Part shown: positions 40,246 to 50,835 of the stretch, in pieces
Position numbering within the stretch: the first letter of the stretch is position 1
Layout of the letters: the number at the start of each line of letters is the position of its first letter
From: JADGRA01 sp052143535
GTDB taxonomy: Bacteria > Myxococcota > Myxococcia > Myxococcales > Myxococcaceae
Direction of reading: 5' to 3'
Assembly: GCA_052143535.1 (NCBI GenBank)
Contig: JBKQSS010000061.1
Coordinates: 124,001 to 188,000 of the forward strand
DNA length: 64,000 nt
Program-made: the position numbers and the translations under genes
Notes under the pieces: generated by a model
What the model was told of the DNA's origin: nothing
The model's database searches: none
Seen by the model: only the letters and a program-made list of their open reading frames with translations

Positions 40246-40428
40246 GTCATCGCTCCAGGGAGGCCCCGGGGGGCGTCTGAGGGGTGGCCATGAATTGGCT
40301 TGTACGCCAGGAGCGGCCGGAGTCGCCAGAAGACGCTACTGACCTCGGGCGCCTTAGCCCCGCCCGGGGAGGGGGCGCAGGACGGGGGCAAACTGGCCGT
40401 CCCGCAGTTTCTTGGGGGGGAAGGAGTC

Positions 40429-40752
40429 TCAGCCTTGGGCGCTGCTGGTCGGACCTTCAAAGCGGCAGGCCGGACATTGACGGAGGTCCAGGACGGCGCT
40501 CATCCACCGCCAGAGGCTGGCCCGAGTGAGGACGCGCCAGACCACGGCGGTCCGACATTTCGGGCAGCGGGCCCAGACGCACATCAGGACGAAATTCGCC
40601 AGTGACAGCCCGAGCAACAACGGGCTGCGTCGGCCACCGCCGAGCAGCAGCCCGATGCCGCAGGCGATAAAGCCGGCGGCAGGAAGCTCGTACCGCCACC
40701 GTTGTCCGGTGCGCAGTAAGAAACCAGGCGGGGGTGGAAGACTGCTGGCCAC
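40429..40752 (-). CDS. Small membrane protein with CxxC pairs
   Basis: A 107-residue protein with two hydrophobic segments (AAGFIACGIGLLLGGG and PLLLGLSLANFVLMCVW), followed by CPKC and, about 27 residues later, CPAC. The two pairs could bind zinc as a ribbon. No family is recognised. It begins with GTG 12 bp after the thiolase stop and is likely co-transcribed. Length and Cys pattern argue that it is real, though the call is weak. Confidence 0.5.
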   Translation of the reverse strand: MASSLPPPPGFLLRTGQRWRYELPAAGFIACGIGLLLGGGRRSPLLLGLSLANFVLMCVWARCPKCRTAVVWRVLTRASLWRWMSAVLDLRQCPACRFEGPTSSAQG

Positions 40753-40764
40753 TGGCTTCGTCGA

Positions 40765-41946
40765 CTACGGCCGCTCCACCATCACCGCGATGCCTTCCCC
40801 GCCGCCGATGCAGAGGGAGGCCACGCCCCGCTTCTTGTCGAAGTCCTTCATCGCGTACAGGAGCGTGGTCAGAATGCGCGCCCCCGAGGCGCCGATGGGG
40901 TGGCCGATGGAAGTCGCCCCGCCGCGCACATTCACCTTACTGGGGTCCAGCTTCAGCAGCTGGTTGTTGGCAATGCACACCACTGCGAAGGCCTCGTTGA
41001 TTTCCCAGAGGTCCACGTCGCCCGTCCGGTGGCCCGTCTTGGACAGCAGCTTATTGACGGCGTCCGCCGGGGCGATGGTGAACTCCACTGGCTTTCGCCC
41101 CGCGGTCGCTTGACCGATGATGCGGGCGAGGACGGTGCGCCCTTCGGCCTTGGCCCGGTCGGCGCTCATCAAAACGACCGCCGCCCCACCGTCATTGATG
41201 CTCGAGGCATTTGCGGCAGTGACTGTCCCATCTTTCTTAAAGACGGGTTTGAGAGTGGCGATTTTCTCCGGCTTAGCCAACTTCGGGCCCTCGTCCTCAG
41301 TGACCAGCACTGGGTCGCCCTTCTTCTGAGGCACGCTCACCCCGACAATCTCCGCCTTGAAGCCGCCTTCCTTCTGAGCGTGAATGGCGCGGTTGGTGGA
41401 CTGAAGAGCAAACTCGTCCTGAGCGGCGCGGCTGATTTTGAATTCCGCAGCGCAAGCCTCGGCACACATGCCCATGTGCTGTTGGTTGTAGACGTCCCAC
41501 AGTCCATCCAGGATGAGCGCATCCTTGAATTCCACGTTGCCCATGCGGGCACCGGTACGCATGGTGTGGCTCAAGTAGGGGGCGTTGCTCATGGACTCCA
41601 TCCCCCCGGCGACCACCACTTCGGCATCCCCCAGGGCGATGGCTTGTGCCCCGGCCACCACCGCCTGCAGGCCCGAGCCACAGACTTTGTTGAGGGTGGT
41701 GCAGCTCACGCTGTCGGGCAGGCCGGCGAAGAGCGCCGCCTGACGGGCCGGAGCCTGACCCACACCAGCCTGGAGGACATTGCCCATCCAGACCTCGTTC
41801 ACCGAAGCGGCCGGGACTCCCGAGCGCTCCAGGGCCGCTTTGATGGCCGCCGCCCCGAGCTGCGGGGCAGTGAGCGGGGACAGGGCCCCGAGGAAGGAAC
41901 CAACTGGTGTCCGTGCTGCTCCGACAATGACGACTTCGCGCGCCAT
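40765..41946 (-). CDS. Acetyl-CoA acetyltransferase (thiolase)
   Basis: A 393-residue thiolase that condenses or cleaves acetyl-CoA/acetoacetyl-CoA. Active-site residues are present: Cys89 in NKVCGSGLQAV, the NEAFA motif, GHPIGASGAR with the active-site His, and the C-terminal Cys in ASLCIGGGEGIAVMVE. It is of the AtoB/PhaA biosynthetic or degradative type. It could work with the CoA-transferase and the dehydrogenases at 52-54 kb. A small membrane protein gene follows closely. Confidence 0.95.
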   Translation of the reverse strand: MAREVVIVGAARTPVGSFLGALSPLTAPQLGAAAIKAALERSGVPAASVNEVWMGNVLQAGVGQAPARQAALFAGLPDSVSCTTLNKVCGSGLQAVVAGAQAIALGDAEVVVAGGMESMSNAPYLSHTMRTGARMGNVEFKDALILDGLWDVYNQQHMGMCAEACAAEFKISRAAQDEFALQSTNRAIHAQKEGGFKAEIVGVSVPQKKGDPVLVTEDEGPKLAKPEKIATLKPVFKKDGTVTAANASSINDGGAAVVLMSADRAKAEGRTVLARIIGQATAGRKPVEFTIAPADAVNKLLSKTGHRTGDVDLWEINEAFAVVCIANNQLLKLDPSKVNVRGGATSIGHPIGASGARILTTLLYAMKDFDKKRGVASLCIGGGEGIAVMVERP

Positions 41947-42102
41947 AAGGTGACTCCCACTGGGCCTCGCGGCCGGTTGGCTCGCTTATGATGCCCGACC
42001 CCACTCCGGTCAAGGTGGGCGGCCCCGGGGGTGCTAGGCACCCATCGCCCGCCGAGTCGTCTTGACGCAGTGGGCCAAGGGCCACCCGGGAAATTCAATG
42101 CG

Positions 42103-42149
42103 AAGGGCCGGACCCCGCTGTGGAGGCGGGAGCCGGCCCTCGGTTTTTT
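42103..42149 (+). terminator. Strong intrinsic terminator pointing against rpsA and thiolase
   Basis: AGGGCCGG (42104-42111) and CCGGCCCT (42133-42140) form an outer stem, with CCCGC (42114-42118) and GCGGG (42126-42130) forming an inner stem, followed after three bases by TTTTTT (42144-42149). The T-run places the terminator on the plus strand, although the flanking genes (rpsA and thiolase) are both on the minus strand. On the minus strand the hairpin follows the rpsA stop and could still mark the mRNA end, but its tail is poor in U. Confidence 0.75.
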
Positions 42150-42173
42150 GTCGCGCTAGTCGGCAGCGCGGGG

Positions 42174-43886
<1,713 letters not shown>

Positions 43887-44018
43887 GAAAAAGTTATCCT
43901 TCGGGTACTGCAACCGCCCCAGGGGTTGGCAATGCTTGGACAGACCTCGGCGTGGGGTTCAAGCACCGGGGCTGCCCATGGCCCAGCCCTCCAAGCTAAG
44001 GAGGCCAGGGGCGCGCGC

Positions 44019-44048
44019 AACCTAGGCGCGGGGTCCGGGTGAGGTCAA
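44019..44048 (-). promoter_or_regulatory. Probable rpsA promoter
   Basis: Read on the minus strand: TTGACC (44048-44043), 18-bp spacer, TAGGTT (44024-44019), followed by a GC-rich discriminator (GCGCGCGCC), which is typical of stringently controlled ribosomal-protein promoters. Transcription would begin about 125 bases before ATG 43886. That leader contains GGGCTG/CAGCCC (43969-43989) as a possible hairpin. Confidence 0.45.
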
Positions 44049-44139
44049 GCCTACCCGGCCCCTCGGCGGGCGGGAAGGGCCGTCCCCGGGGGAAAACGGG
44101 CGCGGACGGCGGGTTTTCACCCAAGCGGGAGGTCAGGCA

Positions 44140-44865
44140 ATGAGGACTGCGGTCGCACGTAGGGCTGTCATGCACGCTTGGTTGCCACGGGCTGCCCTGG
44201 TGGCGGCGTCCCTCGTCGTCCTTCCCGTCCAGGCCGACACCGTCACGCGCTCGGTTCAAGGCTTCACCAAGGTGGAGTTGCACCTTCCACTCGACGTCAC
44301 CATCCGTCCGGGCAAGGACTTCTCGCTGGGTTTGGACCTCCGTGACGGCGACATGGCCAGCCGAATCTCGACAGAGGTTCACGGCGACACCCTGGTCATC
44401 ACCTCCACCGAGCACTCGCTCCACCTCCGGGGTAAAAACAGCATCGCCCTCACCCTGCCCGAGCTCCGCGGCGTCTCCATTAGCGGCAGCGGCAACGTGG
44501 AGGTGCAAGGCTTCGAGCGCAGTGGCGACGTGGCTCTCAGCATTTCCGGGTCGGGGGACATCACTTACAACGGAAAGTCCTCGGCCATGACCGTGTCTAT
44601 CGCCGGCTCAGGCAATGTGAGCTTGGCGGGAAGCACCGGGAGTCTCTCGGTCACCATCGCAGGCTCCGGAGACCTCAAGGGTGAAAGCTTCTCGGCCAAG
44701 AATGCCTCGGTGGCAGTTGACGGTTCGGGGGACGCCGAGCTCCACATCGCCGGCGGGGCGGTGCAATTCGCCGTCAACGGCTCGGGTGACATTCGCTGGT
44801 CGGGCGAGGCGAGCGTGGTGAGCGCCGTCACCCGCGGCAGTGGCAGCATCCAGAAGAAGCATTAG
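44140..44865 (+). CDS. DUF2807 (GIN-domain) exported protein
   Basis: A 241-residue exported protein with a signal peptide ending near VLPVQADT and a DUF2807 head-GIN-type domain made of parallel beta-helix-like repeats: SGSGNVEV, SGSGDITY, AGSGNVSL, AGSGDLKG, DGSGDAEL, NGSGDIRW and a final RGSGSIQ. Such proteins are common in Bacteroidetes and Myxococcota with unknown function, likely cell-surface or periplasmic. GGGAGGTC before ATG 44140 is a good ribosome-binding site. Downstream, GCCCGG/CCGGGC (44868-44890) could be a weak terminator. Confidence 0.85.
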   Translation: MRTAVARRAVMHAWLPRAALVAASLVVLPVQADTVTRSVQGFTKVELHLPLDVTIRPGKDFSLGLDLRDGDMASRISTEVHGDTLVITSTEHSLHLRGKNSIALTLPELRGVSISGSGNVEVQGFERSGDVALSISGSGDITYNGKSSAMTVSIAGSGNVSLAGSTGSLSVTIAGSGDLKGESFSAKNASVAVDGSGDAELHIAGGAVQFAVNGSGDIRWSGEASVVSAVTRGSGSIQKKH

Positions 44866-44988
44866 ACGCCCGGTCCTGGCACTGCCGGGCTCCCTGCTGG
44901 TGGCAACCCGCCAGTGGCCCGGTCGCAGTGGCTGGCATACCCTTCTTCGAGCGGCTGCAAGGGGCGGAGCGGCCCTGGGGGAGGAGCC

Positions 44989-45921
44989 ATGCGGGCATCA
45001 CTCTGGAGCGTCGCGTCGGCTCTGTTCGTGGTGTGCGGTTGTGGTTCGGCCCCAAGGATTCTTGCCTCCGGGCAGCACCCGATCAACCTTGCCGTGGATG
45101 CGGCCAGCGTCTATTGGACCGACAGGTCCAACTCAGACCAGGCGGGTTTGGTGATGAAGGTTGCCCTCGCCGGCGGCACGCCCGTGGTGCTCGCCAGCAG
45201 CACCTATCCACTTGGAATCGCGGTAGATGCGAGCAGCGTCTACTGGGCGGACATCTCGGACGGCACGGTCACCAAAGTCGCCCTCGCCGGCGGCACGTCG
45301 GAGACGCTCGTCGAGGGGGCTTTTCCACTCGCCATCGCCGTGGATGCGAGCGGCGTCTACTGGACGGACGAGTTCAGCGTGCAAAAAGTCGGGCTCTCTG
45401 GTGGCACACCGGTGACAGTTGCGAACAGGGTTGGCAGCACGGACTCCAGTGGGTACGCCATCGCTGTGGATGCCACCGGCCTCTACTATACCGAGTCCAG
45501 CGACTCGTCCCCTCCCCCGTACGGGGCAGCGAACATCGTAAGAGTGGGGCTCTCCGGTGGCACGCCGGTGACGCTGGCGACCGGTTACTATCCGCAAGGC
45601 ATCGCCGTGGATACGACGGGCGTCTATTACACGGTTGGAGCTTTCGTCTCTTACCCCGAAGGTGGAGTCGAGACGGTAGGGCTCTCTGGTGGCACGCCGG
45701 TCGTCCTGGCGATAAGCGGCGCCGAGGGCAACATCGCGGTCGAGGCAGGAGACGTCTATTGGAGCGACCCTGCAACCGCGACGGTGAAGAAGATTCCACG
45801 TTCAAGCGTCACACCGGTGACTCTGGCGACGGGAACGACTTCGGACTCCATCGCCGTGGATGCAACCAGCGTCTACTGGGGAGACTGGGGCGCCGGAACC
45901 ATCAACGCGGTCGCGCGCTAG
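44989..45921 (+). CDS. YWTD-repeat beta-propeller lipoprotein
   Basis: A 310-residue predicted lipoprotein (signal ending VVCGC). The whole mature part is built from seven repeats of about 40 residues, each with an IAVDA..VYWTD-like core: LAVDAASVYWTD, IAVDASSVYWAD, IAVDASGVYWTD, IAVDATGLYYTE, IAVDTTGVYYTV, IAVEAGDVYWSD and IAVDATSVYWGD, joined by ALAGGTPV or GLSGGTPV turns. This is the bacterial YWTD/DUF5050-like propeller also known from myxobacterial lipoproteins. GGGGGAGGAG before ATG 44989 sets the start. Function is unknown; binding is likely. Confidence 0.8.
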   Translation: MRASLWSVASALFVVCGCGSAPRILASGQHPINLAVDAASVYWTDRSNSDQAGLVMKVALAGGTPVVLASSTYPLGIAVDASSVYWADISDGTVTKVALAGGTSETLVEGAFPLAIAVDASGVYWTDEFSVQKVGLSGGTPVTVANRVGSTDSSGYAIAVDATGLYYTESSDSSPPPYGAANIVRVGLSGGTPVTLATGYYPQGIAVDTTGVYYTVGAFVSYPEGGVETVGLSGGTPVVLAISGAEGNIAVEAGDVYWSDPATATVKKIPRSSVTPVTLATGTTSDSIAVDATSVYWGDWGAGTINAVAR

Positions 45922-45988
45922 TTCGCTGGAGGGCGGAACGCCCCCAAGGCGCGTCGTTGGCATCGCCTTGCTGCATGGCGTGCTGGGA

Positions 45989-48130
45989 CTAATGTGTGGA
46001 GGTTTCGGCGGCCAATGCGGTCGCGGTCGCCCGGAAGAGCGGCTCCGCGGAGACAGGGGCGCCAGTGGCGTGCACCATCCAGTAGTCCGGCGTCACCCGT
46101 CCAAAGGAGGCCACTCGCTCGAACTCTGCCCCGCTGTGGGTGCCTTTCAGCTTCTCCTCCAGCTGGAAGGCGATGAGGTGGCCGAGCGGGTAGTACGGAA
46201 GGTAGAGGAACGCGTCCACCATGTGCGAGTAGATGGCAAGCAGGCCCGAGTCCTTACCGCCCAGCACCGGTGCGTAGTAGCGGTTCCACAGCTCGCGCGC
46301 GATGGCCAGAGTCGCCTCGCGCAGCTCGCTCGGGGTGGCCTCGGGATGGGCATACAGCCAGCGCCAGACGCCCAGGTCGACCAGCGCTGCACCGGAAATC
46401 TCGTAGGTCGTCCAGAAGTCATTGAGGACGCGCAGCCGCTCGGCCTGGGCATCGGGTGCGCCGAGGCCCAGCAACTCCAGGTCGCGGTTCTGGAAGGTGA
46501 AGGCCAGCGCCTCGGTGAAGGCATTGCCCGGCACACCTTGCAACAGCGTGCTGTCGACGGAATACAGCGAAAACACTTGCTCCACGTTGTGGCCCATCTC
46601 GTGGACGGCAATGTTGTAGCCCTTGTAGTCCATCCCGCCCGGCGAGATGCGCGTGCGCAGGTGGGGGAAGTCCCCGCGTCGTGCCGCCTCCAACGCGTGG
46701 CCCGAGCCACGGGCCGGGTCCACCACAATGTGGGCATCCAGCCAGGCGGCCTTCTGTGGACTGAAGCCCAGGGCCCGTAGCAGCCGCGGAATGTCCTTCT
46801 TGTAAGCCGCCGCATCCGGGTAGCGCTTGCGCGTCATGGCGTCCAGCTGGGCCTCGGGGTACTTCGAGCGTGCGAGGAAACCGGCGTAGTAGAGGTCCTG
46901 GGGCTCGAGCTTCCGTCCCAGACGCTTCTCGATGAGTGCAGCCACCTGCGGCACGAGCGGTGAGGACACCACCGCCTCGAGGAGCGCCTTGATGCGCGCC
47001 TCCGGAATTTCCGTGTCGAACTGGAAGCGGCGGTCAATTTCGGTGGGGGCGAAGGGCGAGTCCCGGTCGGCGAGACGTGCCGAGCGGAAGGTCTCGAGCA
47101 GCACGGCGTAACGGGTGTCGGGCTTTCGCTCGCTGCTGGCCACCGCCGGCCTCACCCCGCTCCCGGTCTGCGAGGCGGGCCGCTCCTCCACCTCGCCGGC
47201 CGGCGCCAGGCGCACCGTGTTGGCAACCGGGTCCCAGTCCAGGCGCGGGTCGTCAATGACGGCCACTGGAATGTCTTGCGTGACGATGCGATTCATCGCC
47301 GCGACCAGCAGCCGCTGGCGGACAAGTCCGGAGGGGCCCTCGGCATAGTCGGCCTTAATTTGGTCCCGTAGGTTCCAGTGGCTGAGCAGGCGCTTGCCCT
47401 TGGGGAAGGGACGCATCCCGTCCGGGCCGAGCAGGTGGTGTACCCACAGGTTGTAGCCGGCGATGTAGGCCTCTCCGCGTGCTGCAGCTGCGGCGCGCGC
47501 TGCCTCGGCGGCACCACTTGGACGCAGCGAGAAGCGCCGGGTGAGGCGCGCCGTCGCCCACTGCCGGCGCGTCCAGCCCGGGCCCTGGGCCACCATCTCG
47601 TCCAACGTCGGCAGTGGCCAGTTGAGGAGCGCGACGAAGGCAATTTTCGAAGCGAAGAGGTCCTCCTGCAGGTGCGCCGCAGGCTCGGTGCCGGCGAGGA
47701 AGGCGTCCAGCGGCAACTCCGGGCCGAGTTCCAGCTCGGCGCCGCTGCGCCAGGTGCGGCCGACCTCCAGGAAGTGGCCATCGGCCGCCTCGAGAGCCTC
47801 CTCGAAGCGCGCGAGCGTCCGTTCCAGGGTGGCGGCGTCGGCGATGAATTGGCTCGTGACGAAGTCTGCCAGTGCCTTCTCGTCCCCGTCCGAGTCCGGG
47901 CGCCAGAAGGCCAGCACCTGGCGCACGCCCTGCTCCGCCCGCGCGCGCTGTCCCTCCCCATATTTGGCCACCAGCGCCTCCACCAGGGGAGCGGCAGAAG
48001 GCCTCGGAGCAGAGGCCGCAGCCCCGGGCCCGGCGTCGGGCTGCGTTGGGCCTTCGGCCGCCCAGACGGCGGGGGGAAAGAGGCCGAGGAGCGTGAGGGC
48101 GAGCAAACCGACGGGGTGGGCGGAGGACAC
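45989..48130 (-). CDS. Exported HEXXH metallopeptidase (M3-like)
   Basis: A 713-residue exported zinc peptidase. GTG 48130 opens a signal peptide ending near AVWAAEG, with AAGGAG about 13 bases upstream. A proline/alanine-rich linker (residues 28-47) follows. The zinc motif is H510-E-M-G-H514 in NIAVHEMGHNVEQVF, with a candidate third ligand Glu540 in GNAFTEALAFTFQNRD, the spacing of a gluzincin. The active-site region and helical bulk resemble M3/M2-type peptidases, but the family is not certain and may be an uncharacterised lineage-specific group. It is convergent with the propeller lipoprotein gene. Confidence 0.78.
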   Translation of the reverse strand: MSSAHPVGLLALTLLGLFPPAVWAAEGPTQPDAGPGAAASAPRPSAAPLVEALVAKYGEGQRARAEQGVRQVLAFWRPDSDGDEKALADFVTSQFIADAATLERTLARFEEALEAADGHFLEVGRTWRSGAELELGPELPLDAFLAGTEPAAHLQEDLFASKIAFVALLNWPLPTLDEMVAQGPGWTRRQWATARLTRRFSLRPSGAAEAARAAAAARGEAYIAGYNLWVHHLLGPDGMRPFPKGKRLLSHWNLRDQIKADYAEGPSGLVRQRLLVAAMNRIVTQDIPVAVIDDPRLDWDPVANTVRLAPAGEVEERPASQTGSGVRPAVASSERKPDTRYAVLLETFRSARLADRDSPFAPTEIDRRFQFDTEIPEARIKALLEAVVSSPLVPQVAALIEKRLGRKLEPQDLYYAGFLARSKYPEAQLDAMTRKRYPDAAAYKKDIPRLLRALGFSPQKAAWLDAHIVVDPARGSGHALEAARRGDFPHLRTRISPGGMDYKGYNIAVHEMGHNVEQVFSLYSVDSTLLQGVPGNAFTEALAFTFQNRDLELLGLGAPDAQAERLRVLNDFWTTYEISGAALVDLGVWRWLYAHPEATPSELREATLAIARELWNRYYAPVLGGKDSGLLAIYSHMVDAFLYLPYYPLGHLIAFQLEEKLKGTHSGAEFERVASFGRVTPDYWMVHATGAPVSAEPLFRATATALAAETSTH

Positions 48131-48268
48131 GGGCGGGAGAAGCTCCTTCAGAGGACCGGGGGGGACGGGCTAGCCAGACGGGTGCCAGCGGGCGTGTGGG
48201 GAGCAGCAGCGTTGCTTCCTGGCCCGCTTCGCGCGTAGTGAGCTTTCACCAACCCGGGGAGCTTTGCC

Positions 48269-48832
48269 ATGTCCAGGACTCCGTCGACCATGGTTGCACT
48301 CGGCACTATCGCCCCTCCTTTCGCGCTGCCTGATGTCCGGACGGGAAAGACGGTGCGTTTCGAGGACTTCTCGGCGCGCCGCGCACTCTTGGTGATGTTC
48401 ATCTGCAGGCATTGCCCCTACGTCGCGCACGTCCAGGCCGAGCTGGCCAGGCTGGGCCGGGACTACGAGGGCAAGGAAGTGGGCGTCGTGGCCATCTCGT
48501 CCAATGACGCGGCGGCCTACGCCGACGACGCGCCGGCGAGCCTGGCCGAACAGGCGCGCGCACAGGACTTCCGCTTTCCGTACCTCTACGACGAGAGCCA
48601 GGCGGTGGCTCGAGCCTACGACGCCGCCTGCACGCCGGACTTCTTCCTCTACCAGCGCGGTGCCCAAGGTTTCCGCCTCGTCTACCGTGGCCAGCTGGAC
48701 GACAGCCGGCCGAGCAACGGAAAGCCCGTGACGGGAAGCGACTTGCGGCGAGCGCTGGAGTCCGCCCTGTCCGGGCAGCCGGTGCCCGAGGCGCAGGTGC
48801 CGAGCCTCGGATGCAACATCAAGTGGCGCTAG
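48269..48832 (+). CDS. Thioredoxin-fold (AhpC/TSA-like) protein
   Basis: A 187-residue thioredoxin-fold protein. The N-terminal strand-loop GTIAPPFALPDVRTGKTVRFEDF precedes the CxxC-type site FICRHCPYV (Cys46, Cys49). A conserved cis-Pro region follows as TPDFFLY. It belongs to the redoxin group used as peroxiredoxin-like or thiol-disulfide proteins. There is no signal peptide, so it is cytosolic. The alpha/beta-hydrolase gene begins four bases after its stop, suggesting co-expression. Confidence 0.85.
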   Translation: MSRTPSTMVALGTIAPPFALPDVRTGKTVRFEDFSARRALLVMFICRHCPYVAHVQAELARLGRDYEGKEVGVVAISSNDAAAYADDAPASLAEQARAQDFRFPYLYDESQAVARAYDAACTPDFFLYQRGAQGFRLVYRGQLDDSRPSNGKPVTGSDLRRALESALSGQPVPEAQVPSLGCNIKWR

Positions 48833-48836
48833 CCTC

Positions 48837-49601
48837 GTGAGGCGGGCCCTCGCCATCCTGGTGGCTGTGGCCGGGCTCGCCTACCTCGGGCTGTGCACGG
48901 CCGTGTACCTGGGCCAGCGCTCCATGCTGTACCACCCGGTGCCCCGCGTCGTCACCGCGCCGCAATCAACTCTGCGCTTGGCCGTCGACGGTGCGGAACT
49001 GGTAGTCACGGTGCGGCCGCACGCCGGCCCGAAAGCCATCCTCTACTTCGGCGGCAACGGGGAAGATGTCTCGAAAAACCTGGCCTCCTTTGACGAGTGG
49101 TTCCCAGAGCATGCGCTGTACCTATTGCACTACCGAGGCTACGGAGGCAGCACCGGCCACCCCACGGAGGAGGCAAACCACCGCGACGCGGCGGCGCTCT
49201 TCAAGAGGGTTCAGGCCGAGCATCCCGAGGTGGCCATCATCGGCCGTAGCCTCGGCTCGGGCGTCGCCGTGCGGCTGGCCAGCGAGCAACCCGCGTCCCG
49301 CCTCGTGCTGGTGACGCCCTACGACAGCATCGAAGAGCTCGCCGCGGCCGCGTACCCCTTTCTCCCCGTCTCCTGGCTGCTGCTCGACAAATACGAGTCC
49401 TGGAGGTACGCGCCGGCCGTCAAAGCGCCGACCACTCTCATCGAGGCGGAAAACGACGAGGTCATTCCACATGCCAGCACCGAGCGGCTGCTAGGCCGGT
49501 TTGCCAGGGGAGTGGCGTCGATGAGCGTCATGCCGGGCCTCGGCCATAACGACCTGGCTGGCCGGGGCGAATACCGGTCGGCCCTTCAAGCGGCTCTGTG
49601 A
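48837..49601 (+). CDS. Membrane-anchored alpha/beta-hydrolase
   Basis: A 254-residue hydrolase with one N-terminal hydrophobic segment (LAILVAVAGLAYLGLCTAVYL) that anchors it in the membrane. The oxyanion region FGGNGED, nucleophile elbow GRSLGSG (Ser138), acid in EAENDEVIPH and a C-terminal His in GLGHND complete the triad. It resembles the ABHD13/YqiA-like serine hydrolases; the substrate is unknown. GTG 48837 follows the thioredoxin-like stop by four bases. Confidence 0.83.
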   Translation: MRRALAILVAVAGLAYLGLCTAVYLGQRSMLYHPVPRVVTAPQSTLRLAVDGAELVVTVRPHAGPKAILYFGGNGEDVSKNLASFDEWFPEHALYLLHYRGYGGSTGHPTEEANHRDAAALFKRVQAEHPEVAIIGRSLGSGVAVRLASEQPASRLVLVTPYDSIEELAAAAYPFLPVSWLLLDKYESWRYAPAVKAPTTLIEAENDEVIPHASTERLLGRFARGVASMSVMPGLGHNDLAGRGEYRSALQAAL

Positions 49602-49667
49602 GCGAGGACTTGGGGCCGTGTCTTCTTCGCGGCCACCCCAGGGGCCTCGGGTCTGGACGGGAACGGG

Positions 49668-50813
49668 CTAGCCTGCCGCCCGCAGTACTTCCCGGGCGAT
49701 GACGACACGCTGAATCTCGCTCGTCCCCTCGTAGATGGTTTGCACGCGCGCGTCGCGGAGGTAGCGCTCCACAGGGAATTCGTCGATGTAGCCGTAGCCT
49801 CCGTGCAGCTGCACCGCCTTGTCGGCTGCCCGGTTGGCCATCTCGCTGGCAAAAAGCTTGGCCATGGAAGCCTCCTGCGTGAAGGGGCGCTGCTGCTCCT
49901 TGAGCCAGGCCGCCCGGAGTGTGAGCGACTCGGCGGCACTGAGCTCGGTGCGGATGTTGGCCAGCGCGAAACGCACCGCCTGGAAGTCGCTGAGGGGTTT
50001 TCCAAAGGCCCGTCGTTCCCGCACGTAACGCACGCTTGCCTCGAGCGCCGCCCGCGACACGCCACAGGCCTGGGACGCAATCCCAATGCGTCCGCCGTCG
50101 AGCGCCACCATGGCCAGCTTGAAGCCTTCGCCTTCGCCCCCCAGCAAGGCGGAGCCCGGAAGGGCGCAGTCCTCGAAGAGGAGCGGGACGGTGTTGGACG
50201 CCCGGAGGCCAAGCTTGTCTTCGGGTCGGCCGACCTGCATTCCCCTCGTCCCACCCTCGACGATGAAGGCCGAGAGCCCACGGCTCCCCGGGCCACCGGT
50301 TCGGGCCCAGACCACCATCACGCCGGCGTAAGCGCCGGAGGTAATCCATTGCTTGGCGCCGTTAAGGACCCAGCCCTGGCCGCTGCGCACCGCGGTGGTG
50401 ATGAGTCCGGCCGCATCGCTGCCGCACTGGGGCTCGGAGAGGGCAAAGGCGCCCGCCACAGCGTCGCCAGAAACCAGGCGGCTGACGTGCTTGCGCTTCT
50501 GCTCATCGCTTCCGAAGGCGCAGATGAGCTCGGCACACATGTTGGTGACGGCCATGGCCACGGCGGTCGACGCACAGGCGGAGGCCATCTCCATCATCGC
50601 CAGCGCATAGGAGACGGCACCCGCCTCGGCTCCGCCGTAAAGCGCTGGGACGTTGACGCCCATCAGCCCGAGGCCAGCCATCTCCCGCAGCAAGTCTGTC
50701 GGGAAGAGCCCCTGCCGGTCCCGCTCCCGCGCCCCCGGCAGCACGCGCTCTTGGGCGAAGGTGCGCGCCGTCTGCCGCACCAGGGCTTGGGTGTCGTTGA
50801 GCTCGAGGTCCAT
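49668..50813 (-). CDS. Acyl-CoA dehydrogenase
   Basis: A 381-residue FAD-dependent acyl-CoA dehydrogenase. Conserved segments are ALSEPQCGSDAAGL, NGAKQWITSGAYA, GGRIGIASQACGVSRAALE and the C-terminal YEGTSEIQR with the catalytic-base Glu. Length is normal. Chain-length specificity cannot be judged. ATG 50813 (MDLELNDTQ) is the start by similarity. It forms a unit with the AgmX-like gene 22 bp upstream. Confidence 0.93.
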   Translation of the reverse strand: MDLELNDTQALVRQTARTFAQERVLPGARERDRQGLFPTDLLREMAGLGLMGVNVPALYGGAEAGAVSYALAMMEMASACASTAVAMAVTNMCAELICAFGSDEQKRKHVSRLVSGDAVAGAFALSEPQCGSDAAGLITTAVRSGQGWVLNGAKQWITSGAYAGVMVVWARTGGPGSRGLSAFIVEGGTRGMQVGRPEDKLGLRASNTVPLLFEDCALPGSALLGGEGEGFKLAMVALDGGRIGIASQACGVSRAALEASVRYVRERRAFGKPLSDFQAVRFALANIRTELSAAESLTLRAAWLKEQQRPFTQEASMAKLFASEMANRAADKAVQLHGGYGYIDEFPVERYLRDARVQTIYEGTSEIQRVVIAREVLRAAG

Positions 50814-50835
50814 CTGCTCGTTTCGCCCGTCCGTC

